Source: Trueperella abortisuis
GTDB lineage: Bacteria; Actinomycetota; Actinomycetes; Actinomycetales; Actinomycetaceae
Assembly (NCBI RefSeq): GCF_030811095.1
Contig: NZ_JAUSQL010000001.1
Location: 434,001 to 498,000, forward strand
Direction of reading: 5' to 3'
DNA length: 64,000 nucleotides
The first letter of the stretch is position 1, and every line of letters starts with the position of its first letter. Positions 8,506-17,600 of the stretch are shown here, piece after piece. A model generated the notes under the pieces. The model was not told the DNA's origin and ran no database searches. It saw only the letters and a program-made list of their open reading frames with translations. Both the position numbers and the translations under genes were made by a program.

Positions 8506-8520
8506 CTCACGCTGATGAAG
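8506..8520 (-). repeat. Putative recombination site E (inverted, downstream of the recombinase)
   Basis: On the minus strand this reads CTTCATCAGCGTGAG followed by C, identical over 16 bases to site D but in opposite orientation. It lies 6 bp after the recombinase stop and marks the end of the island; the next gene (metY) begins a core region. Confidence 0.65.
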
Positions 8521-8538
8521 GTCCGCCGGCGCCCACCC

Positions 8539-9801
8539 CTAAAGCCGGTCGAGTGCCTGGGCGATGTCCGCGACGATGTCGTCCACGTGCTCGAGCCCGA
8601 TCGAGATCCGCACCAGCCCGGGGGTGATCCCGGCGGCGGTGAGTTCGTCGTCGGTGAGCTGGCGATGCGTCGTCGAGGCGGGGTGCAACACGCAGCTGCG
8701 CGAGTCCGCCACGTGGACCTCGCGGGCCACCAGCGTGAGCGCGTCCATGAAGCGGGTGCCGCGCTCGCGGTCGCCCAGGTCAACGCAGATCACCCCCGAA
8801 TACCCGCCATGCAGGTACTTATCGGCCAGCTCATGGAAGGCGGAGGATTCCAGGCCGGGGTAGCGCACCTCCCCGACTTCCTCACGCCCCTCCAAGAACC
8901 GTGCCACCGCCAGCGCATTCTCGCTGTGCCGGGCCATCCGCACGCCCAGCGTCTCCAGCGACAGGTTGAGCAGGAAAGCGGAGTGCGCCGCCGGGTAGGC
9001 GCCGAAATCGCGCTGGAGTTGCGTGCGGGCCTTGACGATATAGGGCGAGGCCGCGTAATCCTTCGTGTAGATCACGCCGTGGTAGGACTCGTCCGGCGCC
9101 GTGAAGTCGGGGAAGTTCCCGTTCGTGTAGTCGAACGTGCCGGCGTCGACGATCATGCCGCCCACCTGCACGGCGTGCCCATCCATGTACTTGGAGGTGG
9201 AGTGGATGACGACGTCGGCGCCCCACTTGATCGGCTTGCACAGTGCGGGGGTGGCGAACGTTGAATCGACGATCAGGGGTACCCCGGCTGCGTGGGCGAC
9301 GCGGGCGAACTTCTCGATGTCGAGCACGGAAAGCAGTGGGTTCGCGATCGTCTCCCCGAAGAGCAGCTTCGTGTTGGGTTTGAACGCCGCCGCGATCTCC
9401 TCTTCGGGCGCGCTCGGGTCCACGTAGATAACCTCGATGCCGAATCGCTTGAGCGTGACGGAGAAAAGGTTGGTCGTCCCGCCGTAGATCTCAACGGAGG
9501 AGACGAACGAATCGCCAGCAGAGCACAGGTTGAGGATGGCCATGAGGGTGGCAGCCTGACCGGACGTCGTCGCCATCGCGGCCACCCCTCCTTCCAGTGC
9601 GGCAACCTTCGCCTCGACTGCCATGACGGTGGGGTTTGCGAAGCGTGAATAGATCAGCGCGTGGGTGGGCTCGTCAAAGACTCCCGCGATCGAGTCGGCC
9701 GAGTCGAAGGTGTAGGTGGTCGACTGCACGATCGGTAGCTGGCGGGGTTCGCCGTCGCCGGGCTGATAGCCTGCGTGAATGTACTTGGTGTCGTCCTGCA
9801 T
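8539..9801 (-). CDS. metY: O-acetylhomoserine aminocarboxypropyltransferase/cysteine synthase (MetY)
   Basis: 420 residues of the Cys/Met-metabolism PLP enzyme family. The PLP-binding lysine lies in HSTSKYMDGH near residue 204, with YSRFANPT and the substrate-loop segment TSGQAA upstream. The length fits the homotetrameric sulfhydrylases that make homocysteine from O-acetylhomoserine and sulfide, rather than the shorter cystathionine enzymes. The start ATG at 9801 is preceded on the minus strand by AGAGGAG. It stands alone; the MetX partner is not in the window. I do not see a convincing SAM-riboswitch core in the 148 bp upstream. Confidence 0.9.
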   Translation of the reverse strand: MQDDTKYIHAGYQPGDGEPRQLPIVQSTTYTFDSADSIAGVFDEPTHALIYSRFANPTVMAVEAKVAALEGGVAAMATTSGQAATLMAILNLCSAGDSFVSSVEIYGGTTNLFSVTLKRFGIEVIYVDPSAPEEEIAAAFKPNTKLLFGETIANPLLSVLDIEKFARVAHAAGVPLIVDSTFATPALCKPIKWGADVVIHSTSKYMDGHAVQVGGMIVDAGTFDYTNGNFPDFTAPDESYHGVIYTKDYAASPYIVKARTQLQRDFGAYPAAHSAFLLNLSLETLGVRMARHSENALAVARFLEGREEVGEVRYPGLESSAFHELADKYLHGGYSGVICVDLGDRERGTRFMDALTLVAREVHVADSRSCVLHPASTTHRQLTDDELTAAGITPGLVRISIGLEHVDDIVADIAQALDRL

Positions 9802-9949
9802 GGAGCTCTCCTCTGGTCCACGACGCCGTCGCCACGGCGCCCTTGATGCCCCACCTTAGTCCCGGGTCGGGTTTTGTTCTTTCCCGTGCACCATGTGGAC
9901 GGGGGTTGTGCCGGCGCCGATTTGCGGCGACAATACGACGGCGGCAGGC

Positions 9950-11656
9950 TCATACCCAGCTGGGCAGCCACATGTGGAGCTTCCAAAACCAGCGCGGTAC
10001 CGGGGTCCCCCACCAGATTGGCATCCAGAACAGCGCGGCCACTACGATCAGCCCCACGACGACGCCGATCGTCGCCCAGGAGGAACGCTCCCGGGGGAGC
10101 GGGCTGATGACCGAGGGCAGCATTTCGCAAGGTCCGTACTCGGCCGGGGCGACGGCGTCGTCGTTGGCTTTGATGAGGCGTGGCGGCGGCAGAATGCGGG
10201 CGGCCCAGCCCAGCCCGTATGCGAGCGCGAGCGCGACGAACGGCAAGAAGGCCACGGCATAGAACTGATAGATGGTGCGGTCGAGGTAGAGGAACCACGG
10301 CGCATACATGGCCAGGTACCCGGATAGGATCGCCCACGCGCGCCAGTCGCGTCGAATCGCCGCCCACACCACCACGAGCAGTCCGAGCAGGCCGATCCAC
10401 CACACGAACGGGTTACCCACCGAGGTGATGGCCATGACGCAGTCGCCGCCGGGGCAGGAACCGGTGGGGACGTCCTCGCCGGAGCGCCAGAAGAAGGACA
10501 CTGGACGGTACTGGATGATCCACGCCCACGGCAGGCTCTGATACGTGTGCGGGGAGGACAGGCCGCGGTGGAACTCCATCGTGGCCTGATGCCAGTGGAT
10601 GAAGGAGTTCACGACGTCGGGCGCCCAGGGGAGCGGCAGCTCGGCGGTGTGGTCGGCGGCCCATTGGCGATCCCAGCCGAGGGGGAAGGTGAACCACGGG
10701 AACCATGAAATGATGTAGGTGAGGATCGCGGTGGGGACGAGCTGGAAGAACGCCGGGACTCCCTCGCGCCACAGGCCGGCGCCGAACCACAGGCGGGCGC
10801 CGATCGCGCGCCGGGCGGACACACCCCAGAAGAAGACCAGCAGGCCGAAGACCGCCAGCGCATACGCCCCCGACCATTTCACCCCGCAGGCGAGGCCCAG
10901 GAAGATGCCCGCTAGGATGAGCCAGGGCCTGAAGGCGACCCGCGGGCCCCAGGCGGGGATGGCGAGGCGGTGGGTGGCCTCGCCGTTAGACGTGGCGGGT
11001 GTGGCCGGGATGGCGGCGGCGCGCGCGGCGAGGCGCTCGCGGGCGTACTCGCGGTCGCGAAGGACGGCCCAGAAGCCGGCGAGCACGAAGAAGGCGACCA
11101 TGTTGTCGAGCAGGCCCGTGCGGGAGAGGGTGATTCCCATGCCATCGAGCGCCATCGCCAGGCCCGCGATCGCGGCGAGCGGGACCGAGCGGAACAGTCG
11201 TAGCGCCACGCGGACGAGGAGCGCCACGGCGATGACGCCGAGGATGGCGGTGGTGGCGCGCCAGCCGAAGCCGGCGTCGTCGCCGAAGATGCGCATCCCC
11301 AGGCCCATGAGCCACTTGCCGAAGGGCGGGTGAACCCAGCGGTCGGGGGCGGTCTCCATTGCGGAAAGGTCGCCGCGAACGAAGAGGTCGTTCTGGTTCT
11401 CGCCCTCCCAGTTGCGCTCGTACCCGAAGTTCAGCAGGGAGTAGGCGCCCTTGACGTAGTAGGTTTCGTCGAAGACCATCGCGCGCGGGTTGTTCAGACG
11501 CGGCAGGCGAGTCAGCGCGGCGATGAGCGCGGCCAGGGCCGTGACAATCCAGCCCTGGATCCTGAGCTGCGCGGGCAGGCTCGCCCCTTTGGGCAGCAGG
11601 CCGAGCAGGCCCCGGAGCTCGTTCTCGCGGCGAAGATTTGGGTTCATGGCGTCCAC
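9950..11656 (-). CDS. pmt: Dolichyl-phosphate-mannose-type protein O-mannosyltransferase (GT39)
   Basis: 568 residues with about ten hydrophobic membrane segments. The first extracytoplasmic loop carries FDETYYVKGAYSLL, whose acidic pair is the conserved catalytic DE motif of PMT enzymes. The second loop with the PMT C-terminal region follows. It transfers mannose from polyprenyl-phosphate-mannose to Ser/Thr of exported proteins and so may decorate the secreted proteins in this window. The neighbouring rsmI on the other strand is the usual actinobacterial context. I keep the GTG at 11656 because a TAGACT -10 box lies 6 nt upstream, consistent with a leaderless mRNA; ATG 11647 is the alternative. 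Confidence 0.88.
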   Translation of the reverse strand: MDAMNPNLRRENELRGLLGLLPKGASLPAQLRIQGWIVTALAALIAALTRLPRLNNPRAMVFDETYYVKGAYSLLNFGYERNWEGENQNDLFVRGDLSAMETAPDRWVHPPFGKWLMGLGMRIFGDDAGFGWRATTAILGVIAVALLVRVALRLFRSVPLAAIAGLAMALDGMGITLSRTGLLDNMVAFFVLAGFWAVLRDREYARERLAARAAAIPATPATSNGEATHRLAIPAWGPRVAFRPWLILAGIFLGLACGVKWSGAYALAVFGLLVFFWGVSARRAIGARLWFGAGLWREGVPAFFQLVPTAILTYIISWFPWFTFPLGWDRQWAADHTAELPLPWAPDVVNSFIHWHQATMEFHRGLSSPHTYQSLPWAWIIQYRPVSFFWRSGEDVPTGSCPGGDCVMAITSVGNPFVWWIGLLGLLVVVWAAIRRDWRAWAILSGYLAMYAPWFLYLDRTIYQFYAVAFLPFVALALAYGLGWAARILPPPRLIKANDDAVAPAEYGPCEMLPSVISPLPRERSSWATIGVVVGLIVVAALFWMPIWWGTPVPRWFWKLHMWLPSWV

Positions 11657-11662
11657 GGGGCA

Positions 11663-11668
11663 AGTCTA
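11663..11668 (-). promoter_or_regulatory. -10 element of pmt (leaderless candidate)
   Basis: TAGACT on the minus strand with 6 nt to the GTG start codon. There is no ribosome-binding site between them, so the transcript would begin at or next to the start codon. Confidence 0.45.
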
Positions 11669-11757
11669 CGCAAAGGCACGGCGGGCTTCGAACGACGCCG
11701 TGGCACGCGCGGGCGCGCTCACTTTCGGGGCGGGCGAGATTCTGGAAGGATGGGGCC

Positions 11758-12123
11758 ATGCTTGAGATGTCCGAAGAGCGATTTGAAGAGCTCGTGGCCG
11801 ACGCCCTGGACGAGATCCCGGAGGAGTTTGCCCGGCAGTTGGAGAATCTCGCGTTCCTTGTGGCCGACGAGCCGAACGAGGAACAGCTCAAAGAGGCGGA
11901 GGGCGAGGATCTCCTCGGGTTGTACGAGGGGATTGCGCTGACGGATGGGGACTTCTTCGGCTATGCCGAACCGAACCGAATCTGGATTTTCCGCGGTCCC
12001 ACGTTGCGCATGTGTGAGACGGAAGAAGAGGTGGCCGAGGAGGTGTTGATCACCGTTTTTCACGAGGTGGCTCACCACTTCGGCATCGACGAGGACCTGC
12101 TGTGGGAGACCGGCTGGGCGTAA
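11758..12123 (+). CDS. Small zinc-dependent metallopeptidase-like protein (zincin, MMP_TTHA0227 / DUF1025 type)
   Basis: 121 residues from the ATG at 11758 (GGAAGG precedes it). The C-terminal half contains HEVAHHFGID, the HExxH-x-x-G-x-x-D/H zinc-binding signature of minimal gluzincin/metzincin-like folds, and the N-terminal half is acidic and helical. Proteins of this family are short, cytoplasmic and of unknown substrate; peptidase activity has not generally been shown. It sits between the divergent genes pmt and rsmI with its own short upstream region. The fold assignment is good, the activity is inference. Confidence 0.82.
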   Translation: MLEMSEERFEELVADALDEIPEEFARQLENLAFLVADEPNEEQLKEAEGEDLLGLYEGIALTDGDFFGYAEPNRIWIFRGPTLRMCETEEEVAEEVLITVFHEVAHHFGIDEDLLWETGWA

Positions 12124-12182
12124 AGGCCGGCTGGGCGTGAAGGCTGGCCCGGCGCACGGGCTCGCCGGGCGTAAAAGGGCAT

Positions 12183-12207
12183 AAAAAATGCGGACCTCTT
12201 TGTCCGC
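12183..12207 (-). terminator. Rho-independent terminator of the 37-residue gene
   Basis: On the minus strand: GCGGAC, loop AAAGAG, GTCCGC, then ATTTTTT. It lies about 40 nt after the stop of the small gene at 12246-12359, so that gene appears to be its own transcription unit. Confidence 0.75.
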
Positions 12208-12245
12208 CTCTTTCATCCGGGCTTGCCCGGCCTAGTGTTCTTTGC

Positions 12246-12359
12246 TTAGCGGCCGAGGATCTCGATCCGAACCGACTGCTCAAGTGCGCGCGCTTCGGTG
12301 ATGTACGCGTTCGAGCGCTTGCCCTTGTTGCTTGCAAAGATGTTCCATGAGATTGCCAT
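12246..12359 (-). CDS. Small hypothetical protein (37 residues) with its own ribosome-binding site and terminator
   Basis: Reading the minus strand from ATG at 12359 gives 37 codons to a TAA. GGGAGAG stands 5-6 nt upstream as a good Shine-Dalgarno sequence. The product begins MAISWNIFASNKGKRSNAYI and ends VRIEILGR; it is basic and polar, with no membrane segment or signal peptide. A clean terminator follows and an A/T-rich stretch (12420-12475) lies upstream as a likely promoter region. I do not recognise the family. The combination of RBS, terminator and isolation in a 419-bp gap is why I regard it as a real gene rather than a chance frame. Confidence 0.6.
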   Translation of the reverse strand: MAISWNIFASNKGKRSNAYITEARALEQSVRIEILGR

Positions 12360-12542
12360 GGTATCTCTCCCTATTTAGTTGTTGAGCTGGAGCCGAAATC
12401 TTCGGCTCCCGGACCTTTCGGCCGCTTGCAATTCTAGCCCGCTCGTGTAAGGAAATGAAAAAAATTTGCCCGGTCTCACACCCGCGCGGCGTAGGCCGCG
12501 ATCACGATACGGCGTGGGTCGCGATCGATATAGGGTGGAGCC

Positions 12543-13367
12543 ATGATCGTGCTAGCTGCAACACCCCTCGGCAACGACGACGACGCCTCGCCCCGCCTCC
12601 GCCGCGAGCTTGAGGGGGCCGACCTCATTGCCGCCGAGGACACTCGCCGCCTCCTCAACCTCGCCGGCCGCCTCGGCCTGAATCTGCGGGCGAAGGTCGT
12701 GGCCTTCCACGAGCATAATGAGGTGGAGGCCGCCCGGCAGCTGATAGAGGCCTCGCGGGAGGGCCGCCGCGTCGTGGTGGTCAGCGATGCCGGCATGCCC
12801 TCGGTTTCCGACCCTGGCTACCGGCTTGTCTCCCTCGCCGCCGACGAGGGCGTGCCTGTCACGGTGGTGCCGGGACCTTCCGCGGTTCTGACCGCGCTCG
12901 CCCTGTCGGGGCTTGCCTCCGACCGCTTCACCTTCGAGGGCTTTCCGCCGCGCAGGGAGGGCGAGCAGCGCCGCTACTTTGAGTCTCTTGCCGCTGAGGC
13001 GCGCACGATGATCTTCTTCGAGTCTCCGCGTCGGCTCGCAGCGACGCTCGCTGCGATGGGTGACGCGTTCGGCCCGGGTCGCCGCGCCGCGGTCTGCCGC
13101 GAACTGACCAAGACGTATGAAGAGGTCAAGCGGGCCACCCTCGCACAGCTCGCCGTGTGGGCCGAGGGGGCGCGCGGCGAGATCACGATCGTGGTTGAGG
13201 GTGCGCGCGCCGACGGCGGCGTAGTTGCGGCTGACGCCCACGTCGCCGAGGTTCTCGCTCTGCACGAGGCCGGGCTCCGCCTCAAGGATGCCGCAGCACA
13301 CGTGGCTAACCGGGAGGGGTTGTCCAAGAACGAGCTGGCCAAGCTCGCCCTCGCCGCGAAGAAGTAG
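12543..13367 (+). CDS. rsmI: 16S rRNA (cytidine(1402)-2'-O)-methyltransferase RsmI
   Basis: 274 residues of the tetrapyrrole-methylase-fold family. Diagnostic segments are the N-terminal [18 protein letters not shown], the SAM-site segment [26 protein letters not shown] and [10 protein letters not shown]. The enzyme 2'-O-methylates C1402 in the decoding centre of 16S rRNA. The C-terminal helical tail ([22 protein letters not shown]) is usual for RsmI. TATAGG and GGTGGAG precede the ATG at 12543. Divergent from pmt, as commonly found in actinobacteria. Confidence 0.95.
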   Translation: MIVLAATPLGNDDDASPRLRRELEGADLIAAEDTRRLLNLAGRLGLNLRAKVVAFHEHNEVEAARQLIEASREGRRVVVVSDAGMPSVSDPGYRLVSLAADEGVPVTVVPGPSAVLTALALSGLASDRFTFEGFPPRREGEQRRYFESLAAEARTMIFFESPRRLAATLAAMGDAFGPGRRAAVCRELTKTYEEVKRATLAQLAVWAEGARGEITIVVEGARADGGVVAADAHVAEVLALHEAGLRLKDAAAHVANREGLSKNELAKLALAAKK

Positions 13368-13380
13368 CGCCGCGTGCCGG

Positions 13381-14421
13381 TTACGGCTTGAAGTCGATGT
13401 CCGAGAAGTCGAAGTCGGCGTCGTCGGCGTCGCCGGAAAAGTCTACGTCCTCGACGTCGAGGTCGAAGTCGGACAGGTCGTAGTCGGAGAGGTCCTCCCC
13501 GAGTTCTACCTGGTTGGCCAGCGTGTCGAGCTCCTCGTCTTCACCGTCGGAGGTGAGTTCGGCGTCGGAGTCCTCGTCGTACTCGTCGCGGACGAAGTCG
13601 TCCCGGTCGAGGGCGGCGCCGCGGCGGGGTTCGTCGTCGCGGTAGTCGGCGGCTCCCCACTCGTCGTTTTCGAGGTCGTCGGCTACGCCGTCGCCGTCGA
13701 GGTCATTGGTCTCCAGGTCGTTCCAACCCTCGCGTGACCACACGGTCTCGTCATCGTCCCAGTCGTCCTCGTTCCATGCCTCCACGCTGCTGCCCTCGGA
13801 GTCGCCCGGGATCGGGGCGTCCTCGCCTTCCTCGTAGAAGCCGAAGGCTTCGGAGGAGGGTAGCTGCTCGACGCCGGCCTCGTCCATCTCTGCTCGGGCC
13901 GCCTCGCCGAGGTCCTCGCTGACGGGGACGGTCAGGTCGGAGAACACGCGCACGGGCCAGCCGGCGCGTAGCGCGTCGAGCGCGGTTTCCTTCACGCAGT
14001 GCGATTCGGCGATACCGACGACGTCGATCGCGTCGACCTCCGCGTTGCGCAGGATTGTCTCGAGCGAGTCTCCGGACTTGTTGACGCCCTCGAAACCGGA
14101 GTAGGCGGCCTTGTATTCGCCTTTCTTGACTGAATCGTCGAAGGGGAGGGAGGCGACGGCGTCGTGCAACTCGGCCTCGGGCGTGCCGGCCACCCCGTGC
14201 GGTGGCCAGGTGTCCACGAAGTCGGGGTGATCGGAGAAGTGGGTGCCCGGGTCCACGTGCCAGTCCTGAGTGGTGACGATGAGGTCGTATTCGTCGGCGT
14301 TGTCGGTGACGAAGTCGGCGATGCGCTCGGCGCACGCGTTGCCGCCCTCCACGCCCAGCGCCCCGCCTTCGCAGAAGGTCGGCTGGACGTCGACGATGAT
14401 GAGTGCGCGATGATCGGACAT
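13381..14421 (-). CDS. Isochorismatase/nicotinamidase-like hydrolase with long acidic C-terminal tail
   Basis: 346 residues from the ATG at 14421, which follows GGAGGAA; the frame extends further upstream but without a better start. Residues 1-190 are a cysteine hydrolase: DVQPTFCEGGAL (catalytic Asp), a middle lysine region, and GIAESHCVKETALDAL with the nucleophilic Cys. This resembles nicotinamidase PncA, which makes nicotinate from nicotinamide. Residues about 190-346 are an extension very rich in Asp and Glu with short D-x-D-like repeats (DLSDYDLSDFDLDVEDVDF), not part of the family fold. The tail may bind metal ions or be a disordered spacer; its role is unknown. Substrate assignment to nicotinamide is probable, not certain. 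Confidence 0.8.
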   Translation of the reverse strand: MSDHRALIIVDVQPTFCEGGALGVEGGNACAERIADFVTDNADEYDLIVTTQDWHVDPGTHFSDHPDFVDTWPPHGVAGTPEAELHDAVASLPFDDSVKKGEYKAAYSGFEGVNKSGDSLETILRNAEVDAIDVVGIAESHCVKETALDALRAGWPVRVFSDLTVPVSEDLGEAARAEMDEAGVEQLPSSEAFGFYEEGEDAPIPGDSEGSSVEAWNEDDWDDDETVWSREGWNDLETNDLDGDGVADDLENDEWGAADYRDDEPRRGAALDRDDFVRDEYDEDSDAELTSDGEDEELDTLANQVELGEDLSDYDLSDFDLDVEDVDFSGDADDADFDFSDIDFKP

Positions 14422-14611
14422 GTTTCCTCCCGTGAGCTCGTGGTTCTTCATTCTAGCCGTTTGCGGGTGGCAGGGGTATCGATAGGGCGTAGGGACGGGT
14501 GCGGCTTCGGCTGCGAGCGTTGCAGAATCCGCGGACAGTTCGGCTTTCGTGGGTCGAGACGGGTAGAATGCCGTATGTATTCTATTTTGCCTGCAACTGG
14601 GGGTAGCCACC

Positions 14612-17600
14612 ATGCGCAACACGTCTAGGGCACGTTTGCTTTTCGCGGCCTTGTTTAGTTTTCTGTTGATTGTTTTGCCTGGCGGTGCTCACGCTACACT
14701 CAATGAGGCAGCCCCTCAGGATATTCCATACACTGTCCAATTCTGGTCGGAGCGCGCCGACTACGATGAGGCTAACGTCGGCTCCATCGGCGATAAGTAC
14801 GAATACATCGGCTTGAAGAACTTCACGGGTGCCGAGGGGCATGTACCTGACCTCCTGACAGTCGATCCGAGCGGCGTCCAGTTCCCGGATATTGAACTGG
14901 CCACCTCGTCGAATCCCGAGTTGTTCGCCAAGCTCTACCATCTGAACGCGGAATACACGAAAGCGCAGAATACTCACGACGACGCCGGTGTCCGCCCGTT
15001 GAATGCCACCAAGAAGAACGTCTACAACGTGTTCTTTGACCGTGAGGTCTACGAGGTGGTGTTCGAGAAAGACAATCATTCGAAAGATAATACGTTCGAT
15101 CCGGTCATCTCGAAGAATGGCACCACTTACGACGCGAAGGCGAACCCCTACACCTTGCGCTTGCGCTTCGGCCAGGCGTTCGGCGACGCTTGGCCATTCG
15201 ATAAGGACATCATGGAGGTGCCAGTTCAAGGGAAGCGGGGCTACGGATTGACCGGCTGGGAGGTGATGAACGCACAGAGTAAGTGGAATTACGTGGATAC
15301 CCCCCCGTACCGGCTCACATACAGTGAATTTGTCCAGTATGCGGGGCAGATAAAAGCCTCGATCTCCCGACCCGGCGTGAGCTACACCGATCGCACCATC
15401 GCGATGGGTATTACCGATAGCCGTAATACTCACCCGGTCTTCGTGGATTTCGCTTTGGAGGGTTTTGAAGACGGGCTCCAGCCGCGCGAGTTCCCCGTTG
15501 ATGAGGCCCTCTCGTACTGGAAGTCTGATACAACCTATATTGGATATTCGTTCCCGGTTCCTCAGCTCCAGGGCTTCGAGAGGGTCGCCACCACGAAGAG
15601 GCAACAAGTGGTGAAGAGCCAAGCGGCGCTGGATAAGATCAATGCCGCGCGCGGCGATGCCACCCCGCTTACCTTCATTGACACGCTTTACGGAACAAAG
15701 CGCGCCACGAACGGCTACCTGCGCCTCGAATACAAGCGGCAAAAGTTTAGCCTCTTCCTGGACGCGGATCCCCGCGTTCCGAAGGCCGACAGCGACTACT
15801 CCGCGGAGAACACGCTGACCGTGCCCTATGGCATGCCCACCGCAGATCTGAATCTTCCGACGCCCACGAAGCCTTCCGATCTCGGCGATGAATTTGTGTT
15901 CCGCGGGTGGGCCTGGGATTCCGCCGGTGCGTCCCTCCTGGCGGAATCGTCAAGGGCAATGCCGAACTATAACGTAGCCATTCACGCGTTTTGGGATGTT
16001 GAAAGGCACGTGGTCTTCAATCTCGACGGCGGGGCTGTCGATGGCAGCACGGATCAGATCAACCGCACCCAGTTCGATGGCCAGGCGGTGGAATTCCCCA
16101 CCCCGACCCGGGATGGCTACACCTTCATCGGATGGGCGGACGACAACACGGAGGGCAAGACCTACAAGTCGACGGACAAGCCGAAGGTCGATGGCAATAT
16201 GTCCTTCACCGCGAAGTGGGATCAGCACCCCGATTTGCAGGTGAAGGATGCCTCGGTTGCTGCTGGTGATGATTTTGATGTGAAGTCGTTGGTGGTCAAG
16301 GCTGAGGATGTTGAAGATGGTGTGCTTACTGATCAGGTGAAGCTGGTTGATGATGGTGGGTTGGATGTGTCCAAGCCGGGTAAGTATACGGTGACGTTTG
16401 AGGTTGTTGATTCGGCTGGTGCGAAGGCGACTAAGTCGGCGGTGGTGACGGTGAATATGAAGATGGTGGCTTTGAATGAGGTGCCGTCTTTGGAGGTGAA
16501 GGATGCCTCGGTTGCTGCTGGTGATGATTTTGATGTGAAGTCGTTGGTGGTCAAGGCTGAGGATGTTGAAGATGGTGTGCTTACTGATCAGGTGAAGCTG
16601 GTTGATGATGGTGGGTTGGATGTGTCCAAGCCGGGTAAGTATACGGTGACGTTTGAGGTTGTTGATTCGGCTGGTGCGAAGGCGACTAAGTCGGCGGTGG
16701 TGACGGTGAATATGAAGATGGTGGCTTTGAATGAGGTGCCGTCTTTGGAGGTGAAGGATGCCTCGGTTGCTGCTGGTGATGATTTTGATGTGAAGTCGTT
16801 GGTGGTCAAGGCTGAGGATGTTGAAGATGGTGTGCTTACTGATCAGGTGAAGCTGGTTGATGATGGTGGGTTGGATGTGTCCAAGCCGGGTAAGTATACG
16901 GTGACGTTTGAGGTTGTTGATTCGGCTGGTGCGAAGGCGACTAAGTCGGCGGTGGTGACGGTGAATATGAAGATGGTGGCTTTGAATGAGGTGCCGTCTT
17001 TGGAGGTGAAGGATGCCTCGGTTGCTGCTGGTGATGATTTTGATGTGAAGTCGTTGGTGGTCAAGGCTGAGGATGTTGAAGATGGTGTGCTTACTGATCA
17101 GGTGAAGCTGGTTGATGATGGTGGGTTGGATGTGTCCAAGCCGGGTAAGTATACGGTGACGTTTGAGGTTGTTGATTCGGCTGGTGCGAAGGCGACTAAG
17201 TCGGCGGTGGTGACGGTGAATATGAAGATGGTGGCTTTGAATGAGGTGCCGTCTTTGGAGGTGAAGGATGCCTCGGTTGCTGCTGGTGATGATTTTGATG
17301 TGAAGTCGTTGGTGGTCAAGGCTGAGGATGTTGAAGATGGTGTGCTTACTGATCAGGTGAAGCTGGTTGATGATGGTGGGTTGGATGTGTCCAAGCCGGG
17401 TAAGTATACGGTGACGTTTGAGGTTGTTGATTCGGCTGGTGCGAAGGCGACTAAGTCGGCGGTGGTGACGGTGAATATGAAGATGGTGGCTTTGAATGAG
17501 GTGCCGTCTTTGGAGGTGAAGGATGCCTCGGTTGCTGCTGGTGATGATTTTGATGTGAAGTCGTTGGTGGTCAAGGCTGAGGATGTTGAAGATGGTGTGC

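Noticed and set aside
1..8520. Prophage or integrative element because of the integrase-family gene
   Set aside because: No phage, plasmid-transfer or replication genes; the recombinase flanks share the hsdS border site, which fits cassette shuffling better.
9802..9949. SAM riboswitch before metY
   Set aside because: Short G+C-rich gap with no recognisable SAM-I or SAM-II core.
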